This document shows positions 6,125 through 6,448 of a DNA stretch of 6,448 nucleotides, piece after piece. Source of the stretch: Actinomycetota bacterium. Lineage in GTDB: Bacteria > Actinomycetota > Actinomycetes > Actinomycetales > Microbacteriaceae. Both the position numbers and the translations under genes were made by a program. A model generated the notes under the pieces. It made no database searches. It was given only the letters and a program-made list of their open reading frames with translations, and had not been told where the DNA came from. The stretch lies in contig WLGC01000048.1 of NCBI GenBank assembly GCA_009703465.1, positions 1 to 6,448 of the forward strand, read 5' to 3'. The first letter of the stretch is position 1. The number at the start of each line of letters is the position of its first letter.

Positions 6125-6448
6125 TTAGATTCCGGCTTGACCTTCAGTGATATTGAGTCAACCGCCGAAACAATGACCTCCGACTGAGACCATTTTTCAA
6201 TAACCCGCTGCAAGACATCCTCAAGTTGTGTTTTTGATAAACCACTTTTGGCCTCTAGTTGAATTTGAACCTCGGGACCTGCCAAGCGAGACTGCGGATC
6301 TGCGGTGCCAATAGTGATCTCAGTTATTTCTGATTCGTCTTCGACTGCTGATTTATAAGCGGTAATGACTTTCTCGTCTAGATAAGGCGCTTGCCAATCC
6401 AAGCTCTGCGCCAAGGCTGCAATAGCTGCGCGTCGAAAAGCAAACTCC
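6121..6448 (-). CDS. C-terminal part of an unrecognised protein, 5' end outside window
   Basis: The frame is open from the right edge to TAG at 6123-6121, giving 108 residues of C-terminal sequence. A TTG at 6414 could be called as a start, but the frame continues upstream (EFAFRRAAIAALAQSLDW) without a stop. There is no good ribosome site near that TTG, so the gene is most likely truncated by the window. The visible part is soluble and acidic. It looks like an alpha-beta domain: strand EITEITIG, strand PEVQIQLEAK, helix TQLEDVLQRVIEKWS, and strand VDSISLKVKP. The general shape recalls soluble C-terminal domains such as those after the membrane part of DUF389 proteins, but no motif confirms this and I leave it unassigned. 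Confidence 0.7.
   Translation of the reverse strand, partial: EFAFRRAAIAALAQSLDWQAPYLDEKVITAYKSAVEDESEITEITIGTADPQSRLAGPEVQIQLEAKSGLSKTQLEDVLQRVIEKWSQSEVIVSAVDSISLKVKPESN

Overview
The window is an ordinary but compact housekeeping block from an actinobacterium. The gene order infC-rpmI-rplT-SPOUT methyltransferase-pheS-pheT, with a divergent DUF1844 gene beside infC, is the arrangement I know from Actinobacteria. The IF3 and DUF1844 sequences look most like Microbacteriaceae. Base composition is only about half G+C by eye (one line counted at 48%), lower than most of that family. A low-GC aquatic lineage such as the Rhodoluna/Aquiluna group is therefore a reasonable guess, but it is inference.

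Layout. Six genes read leftward on the minus strand as one probable operon: infC (5581-4967, IF3), rpmI (4950-4756, L35), rplT (4694-4311, L20), a TrmH/SpoU-family RNA 2'-O-methyltransferase (4305-3508), pheS (3470-2430) and pheT (2430 to beyond base 1, lacking only the last few dozen residues). Gaps are 16, 61, 5 and 37 nt and then a 1-nt overlap (TAATG), with no classical terminator between genes. A 204-nt intergenic region (5582-5785) separates infC from the rightward DUF1844 gene (5786-6124). A partial leftward gene enters from the right edge (6448-6121) and converges on it. The two genes overlap in the palindrome CTAG, which supplies both stop codons.

Function. The operon groups translation initiation (IF3), two large-subunit proteins (L35, L20), an RNA-modifying enzyme and both subunits of phenylalanyl-tRNA synthetase.

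Points worth a second look. infC has no ATG, GTG or TTG at its conserved N-terminus; the reading frame and Shine-Dalgarno spacing point to an AUC start, which would make it a candidate for IF3 self-control. A strong terminator-like hairpin lies within the first codons of the methyltransferase gene, upstream of pheST. Small hairpins lie in the rpmI-rplT gap and in the infC leader. IF3 has an Ala/Lys tail containing a 12-bp tandem duplication. I see no mobile element, CRISPR array, tRNA/rRNA gene or evident novel multi-gene system here.
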